DNA of 64,000 nt from Mucilaginibacter rubeus (lineage in GTDB: Bacteria > Bacteroidota > Bacteroidia > Sphingobacteriales > Sphingobacteriaceae), in NCBI RefSeq assembly GCF_003286415.2, contig NZ_CP043450.1:1612001-1676000 (forward strand). The letters are read 5' to 3'. Shown piece after piece: positions 60,973-64,000 of this stretch. The notes below the pieces were generated by a model, which saw only the letters and a program-made list of their open reading frames with translations, was not told the origin of the DNA and did no database searches. Position numbers and translations under genes: made by a program. The first letter of the stretch is position 1. Each line of letters starts with the position of its first letter.

Positions 60973-61281
60973 TTATCTGTAATAAAAAATATTACAGTAC
61001 AAAAATGAAATTTAAATTTTAAAAAGAAGAATTTTTTACGCTTTTTTGCGCACTAAATTACAATGGGATGAAAATTCCAGGCCTAAATTATCCTCAAAAT
61101 ACCGCTTTGTAGGTATGTTTTTGGACGATTATTTTGCTTTAATTTAAAGGATTTGCCAGTCGCAATAATTAACTACACTTTTAAATAAAATTTTACGCAA
61201 ATTAGTTGATAATTAGCGTGATAATAAATATTATTGTAAAGTAATTAACTTTTGCGAAACCTACACTATTAATTTAATCAA
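60973..61281. other. AT-rich divergent gap between rrf2 and XRE genes
   Basis: 309 bases, no ORF. Contains the rrf2 operator near one end; the rest is AT-rich and shows no other structure I can support. Confidence 0.4.
60977..60997. promoter_or_regulatory. Rrf2-type operator, perfect inverted repeat
   Basis: CTGTAATA-AAAAA-TATTACAG, 8-bp perfect arms, 4 bases upstream of the rrf2 ATG (60972). Together with 60527-60549 this suggests the regulator controls both genes. Confidence 0.6.
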
Positions 61282-61623
61282 ATGAAAACTCTCGGAAAAA
61301 AAATCAGATTATTACGTCATCAAAAGGGGTGGAGCCAGGAGGATGTTGCAAAGAGATTGGATATTTCAATTCCCGCTTTCTCAAAAATTGAAACAGGGAT
61401 AACAGATATAAACTTATCAAGGCTTGAGCAGATAGCAAATCTGTTTGAAATGTCTGTGGTTCAGTTGCTTACCTTTAATGATACCGAGCAGGATCAAAAA
61501 TTTGTTAACGAACTGGAAACTGTTAACAAACGCTTAATGGACCGCGAAACTGAAGTAATTGATTTGCAGAAAAAAGTAATTGAACTATTTGAAGAACTTC
61601 GACATTCAAAAGTAACCGCATAA
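61282..61623 (+). CDS. XRE-family helix-turn-helix regulator
   Basis: 113 residues. HTH_3 domain at residues about 7-60: GKKIRLLRHQKGWSQEDVAK, then LDISIPAFSKIETGITDINL and QIANLFEMSVVQLLT. A C-terminal coiled coil (about 75-108, with KRLMDRETEVIDLQKKVIEL) may dimerise it. Target unknown. Single gene; divergent from rrf2, hairpin terminator follows. Confidence 0.9.
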   Translation: MKTLGKKIRLLRHQKGWSQEDVAKRLDISIPAFSKIETGITDINLSRLEQIANLFEMSVVQLLTFNDTEQDQKFVNELETVNKRLMDRETEVIDLQKKVIELFEELRHSKVTA

Positions 61624-61631
61624 TTTTGAAA

Positions 61632-61651
61632 AGCCCGGTTGGTGCCGGGCT
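61632..61651. terminator. Terminator of the XRE gene
   Basis: 7-bp perfect GC-rich stem (61632-61638 with 61645-61651) overlapping the end of the convergent GNAT gene by 2 bases. Confidence 0.6.
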
Positions 61652-62771
61652 ATTCAAAAATGTAACGCATTGTTAAATGCCGCTTGCCAAATGTAGCGCC
61701 CACCGCTTCATGGATAGCAATCATTTTGTCGTTAAAATCACCTACCCAGGATAATTCAAGCTCATCATAACGCTTTAACGGCAACACATATTCCTTCAGT
61801 TTGATAAACATGGCCGATTCAAGACCGTGCTTTTGATATTTTTGCTTTGTACCCATAACGATAGCACGCATACGGGATACGCCCTTCCATCGGTAATATA
61901 AAAACTTAAGTTTACCAATCAGGTTAAGCTTGCCGTTAAGTGGTTTTAACATTTGATTGGCATCGGGCAATATGATCATGAACGAAGCTGGTTCATCATC
62001 AACGTAAGCAAACCAGATCAAATTTTCATCCATCAGGGGCTTCATTTTTTCAAAGCTTTCCATAATGGTGTTATAGTTGATAGGGACAAAGTTTTCGAAA
62101 TCTTTCCAGCCATCGTTATAAACCTCGATAAAATCCGCTGCAAACTTTTCTATCTTTTTTATTTCGAAATGCCTGAAATCGTAGCCTGGCTTTTTGGCTA
62201 CCCAGTTAGCTATTTTAGTGAACCGCTCAGGAAACGGTTTATGCGCGTCAACATGGTTAGTGATCTGCGCGTACTGGGTTTTAAAGCCGTATTCATCAAA
62301 AAAAGCCTGGTAATACGGATGATTATAGTTCATACCATAAGAGGGAGGCGTAAAGCCCTCAACCAATAAACCCCAGAAATTATCGTTTTCACCAAAATTG
62401 ATGGGCCCATCCATGGCTTTCATACCTTTTTCTTTGAGCCAGTTTTTGGCGGTATCAAATAGCAGGAAGGCAGCTTCTTTATTATCAATACATTCAAAAA
62501 AGCCCATTCCGCCGGTTGGCTGCTCGTAGTTGTATGCCTTTTTTTCATTAATGAATGCAGCTACGCGGCCAATCAATTTACCGTTATCATCGGCCAGGAT
62601 CCAGCGGGTACATTGTCCGTGCTGGTGAAAATTATTCTTTGCCGGATTGAATACGGCCTCGATATCGTTATCAAGCGGGCAAACCCAGTTCGGATCGTTT
62701 TTATAAATGATGCGGGCCACATCCAAAAACGCTTTTTTTGATGCTTTGTCCTGTACTTCAGTTACTTTCAT
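61650..62771 (-). CDS. GNAT-like N-acetyltransferase family protein
   Basis: 373 residues, cytosolic. The order of elements is GNAT-like: CTRWILADDNGKLIGRVAAF (about residues 57-76), GMGFFECIDNKEAAFLLFDTA, and a late second acetyltransferase-like half with RMRAIVMGTKQKYQKHGLES and FNDKMIAIHEAVGATFGKR. Two GNAT-like folds in one chain occur in a Bacteroidota family without known substrate. Precedes no operon partner; the acidic protein gene is 80 bases upstream. Confidence 0.75.
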   Translation of the reverse strand: MKVTEVQDKASKKAFLDVARIIYKNDPNWVCPLDNDIEAVFNPAKNNFHQHGQCTRWILADDNGKLIGRVAAFINEKKAYNYEQPTGGMGFFECIDNKEAAFLLFDTAKNWLKEKGMKAMDGPINFGENDNFWGLLVEGFTPPSYGMNYNHPYYQAFFDEYGFKTQYAQITNHVDAHKPFPERFTKIANWVAKKPGYDFRHFEIKKIEKFAADFIEVYNDGWKDFENFVPINYNTIMESFEKMKPLMDENLIWFAYVDDEPASFMIILPDANQMLKPLNGKLNLIGKLKFLYYRWKGVSRMRAIVMGTKQKYQKHGLESAMFIKLKEYVLPLKRYDELELSWVGDFNDKMIAIHEAVGATFGKRHLTMRYIFE

Positions 62772-62798
62772 TGGTGCTGTTACCGGTAGATAATAAAA

Positions 62799-62829
62799 AA
62801 AGCATCCAGAGGCATAGTCTGAATGCTTT
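62799..62829 (-). terminator. Weak hairpin after the acidic protein gene
   Basis: AAAGCAT (62799-62805) and ATGCTTT (62823-62829), 7-bp stem with a 17-base loop; minus-strand transcript ends in a T run. Confidence 0.55.
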
Positions 62830-62852
62830 ACAAAATACTATATTTTTAATTA

Positions 62853-63047
62853 TTAATAATCGTCTTCGTCTTCGTCATCAAATGACTCATAACCACCTCT
62901 GCCCAGATCGTCGTCTAAAGGGCCGTCAAAGTCATCATCATCGTCATCATACTTCTTCGTTGCTTTTGTTGGCTCCAGATCATCCTCCTCCGCGTCGTTA
63001 TCAGAGTCTTGGATCTTTTTAGTGTTCGGTTTCTTTGGCGCTCCCAT
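62853..63047 (-). CDS. Small highly acidic Asp/Glu-rich protein
   Basis: 64 residues. Basic N-terminus MGAPKKPNTKKI, then long acidic stretches (DDDDDDFDGPLDDD, DDEDEDDY) with a Tyr/Lys linker. Likely intrinsically disordered. No family recognised. The frame has its own stop, a hairpin after it and sits in its own gap between the GNAT-like gene and scpB, which argues that it is real. Role unknown: charge-based binding of basic proteins or DNA-mimicry would be guesses. Confidence 0.65.
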   Translation of the reverse strand: MGAPKKPNTKKIQDSDNDAEEDDLEPTKATKKYDDDDDDFDGPLDDDLGRGGYESFDDEDEDDY

Positions 63048-63190
63048 TGTAATGGATTTTATAAATTAAACTTCGGTCAATAATAATAATTTAAATCAGA
63101 TTAAGAAAAGCGTTTTTTGAAGTCCTTTATCTCTATCGATTCAATAGTAAAAATAACTAAAATTGATTTTTTTTAAAACAGAAATTAAAA

Positions 63191-63742
63191 TTATTCTGAT
63201 TGCTCGCCAATAGTGGCAGTATTGTTTGTAAAGTCCTTAAGTTGAGGTAATTCCTCAATGCTGTTTATGCCAAAATAATCCATGAACAAATTGCTGGTGC
63301 CATAAAGGATGGGTTTTCCAAGCCCTTCCGATTTGCCGACTATAGCTATCAGCTCTTTTTCGAGCAATTTTTGGATCGAATAGTCGCAATTCACGCCCCT
63401 GATCTGCTCAATATCCGGTTTGGTTACCGGCTGCTTGTATGCAATGATGGCAAGGGTTTCCAGGGCGGCTTGGCTTAACTTTTTCTTTGAACGTTGTAAT
63501 TGTAGCAGGTTTATAACTGCATGGTATTCTTTTTTGGTCAAAAATTGATAGCCGTTCCCGATTTTAACCAGTTCGATAGCTAAGCTATGATGCTGATATT
63601 TTTCGTGGATCCTGCCTATGGCGTCGGTTACTTCCTCATTAGTAAAATCACGCTCAAAAGCAGCCTGGAGACAATACATGATCTCTTCCAACCGGATAGC
63701 CTGCTCTGACGCAAAAATTAGTGCTTCTATGTATTGTTCCAT
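63191..63742 (-). CDS. scpB: Segregation and condensation protein B
   Basis: 183 residues with the two winged-helix repeats of ScpB: MEQYIEALIFASEQAIRLEE, then SQAALETLAIIAYKQPVTKP and IEQIRGVNCDYSIQKLLEKE. It joins ScpA and SMC in the chromosome-organising condensin. scpA and smc are not nearby in view. The C-terminal tail (KDFTNNTATIGEQSE) is short and acidic-neutral. Precedes mqnC's 3' end on the same strand, separated by a word repeat. Confidence 0.94.
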   Translation of the reverse strand: MEQYIEALIFASEQAIRLEEIMYCLQAAFERDFTNEEVTDAIGRIHEKYQHHSLAIELVKIGNGYQFLTKKEYHAVINLLQLQRSKKKLSQAALETLAIIAYKQPVTKPDIEQIRGVNCDYSIQKLLEKELIAIVGKSEGLGKPILYGTSNLFMDYFGINSIEELPQLKDFTNNTATIGEQSE

Positions 63743-63754
63743 CTTGTTCAGTTG

Positions 63755-63803
63755 GCAGTTGATGGTTGGCAGTTAGTTTTGTTTCAACTGCAAACTGCCA
63801 ACC
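63755..63803. repeat. Palindromic words GTTGGCAGTT ... AACTGCCAAC
   Basis: GTTGGCAGTT appears twice on the plus strand (63755-63770 region) and its complement in AACTGCAAACTGCCAAC (63787-63803), between scpB and mqnC. Confidence 0.55.
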
Positions 63804-63816
63804 GCACACCGGTAAC

Positions 63817-64000
63817 TTAATAGTTTATAACCTGTTCTTCAATTTCAACGGGGATATCGCGCCATTCGTATCGCTGGGTACGCAGCTGAGGCTCAAAGCC
63901 TGCTTCTTTTATGGATTCCTGGATGCCACGGGCTGTAAATCTGTGCGGAGCACCGGCAGCAGATACTACGTTTTCCTCAATCATGATCGATCCAAAATCG
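63817..64000 (-). CDS. mqnC: Cyclic dehypoxanthinyl futalosine synthase MqnC (C-terminal fragment)
   Basis: Frame entering from the right edge and ending at TAA 63817-63819; 60 codons are visible. The sequence reads DFGSIMIEENVVSAAG, then RFTARGIQESIKEAGFEPQL and YEWRDIPVEIEEQVINY. DFGSIMIEENVVSAAG is the conserved C-terminal stretch of MqnC, a radical-SAM enzyme of the futalosine route to menaquinone. The N-terminal part with the CxxxCxxC cluster site lies outside the window. Confidence 0.85.
   Translation of the reverse strand, partial: DFGSIMIEENVVSAAGAPHRFTARGIQESIKEAGFEPQLRTQRYEWRDIPVEIEEQVINY

Noticed and set aside
62738..63022. 94-codon plus-strand His/Arg-rich frame
   Set aside because: Antisense to the acidic protein; His/Arg/Ser richness is the complement of Asp/Glu codons.
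1..64000. Insertion sequences, prophage or integrative elements
   Set aside because: No transposase, integrase, phage or conjugation gene seen; repeats are short palindromes only.
1..64000. tRNA, rRNA, tmRNA or riboswitch
   Set aside because: No cloverleaf, rRNA signature or recognisable riboswitch core found on either strand.

Overview
The window looks like chromosome of a Bacteroidota bacterium of the family Sphingobacteriaceae, most like Mucilaginibacter or Pedobacter. The reasons are the protein families (TolC/RND triads, GH92/GH20/GH9 hydrolases, SUKH protein, Bacteroidota-type PEP carboxylase, futalosine-pathway MqnC), promoters with the Bacteroidota -7 motif TAnnTTTG in front of several genes (rpsO, iscS, tetR, the DAC-like gene, the acyl-CoA ligase, rpmE), and numerous imperfect palindromes between genes. 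I see no phage, insertion sequence, transposase, CRISPR array, tRNA or rRNA. The genus is an inference.

Layout. 1-6760 (minus): a cut-off GH92 alpha-mannosidase, then a heavy-metal efflux triad (cusC-cusB-cusA like). 6957-9065 (minus): omega-amidase and methionine/glutamine aminotransferase, a pair that fits methionine salvage. 9208-12098 (minus): DUF4184 membrane protein and FUSC-type transporter. 12372-14948 (plus): PEP carboxylase. 14949-20420: two secreted or lipid-anchored peptidases (oligopeptidase B and M61) set among dense repeat elements. 20421-22959: rpsO and pnp. 23115-26926: a small protein, a DisA/DACNV-like putative diadenylate cyclase, a possible 53-residue protein, an MFS transporter and a DinB protein. 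27068-33944: a TetR regulator with palindromic operators, followed by a multidrug RND triad (acrA-acrB-oprM like). 34034-43940: an orphan Wzz-like protein, then a glycan-degrading stretch (GH20, GH9, alpha/beta hydrolase, luciferase-like oxidoreductase, GH20). 44030-52637: Upf1/Dna2-like helicase, Cys-rich response regulator, DUF4142, DUF763, acyl-CoA ligase, atypical SDR, double SnoaL protein. 52777-54963 (minus): iscS-iscU-iscA. 55180-60972: SUKH protein with a possible gene remnant, rpmE, GlmU-like protein, tpiA, membrane protein, prmA, NAD(P)-binding protein and its Rrf2 regulator. 61282-64000: XRE regulator, GNAT-like protein, acidic 64-residue protein, scpB, and the C-terminus of mqnC.

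The genes are mostly housekeeping and envelope functions; two distinct tripartite efflux pumps and four glycan hydrolases suit a soil or plant-associated polysaccharide degrader. The least ordinary signals are: (1) a divergent diadenylate cyclase-like protein; (2) a TTAACA-N-TGTTAA operator set around the TetR/efflux locus that recurs 27 kb away in front of a SUKH gene; (3) a perfect 34-bp palindrome that encodes the same TKGKA C-terminus for two convergent genes; (4) a roughly 320-bp composite repeat with inverted REP-like units; (5) several families of palindromic word repeats filling most intergenic gaps; (6) a Ser/His/Lys-rich tail on one GH20 enzyme; (7) a cysteine-rich module fused to a receiver domain. 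Family assignments come from reading motifs by eye; no database search was run.
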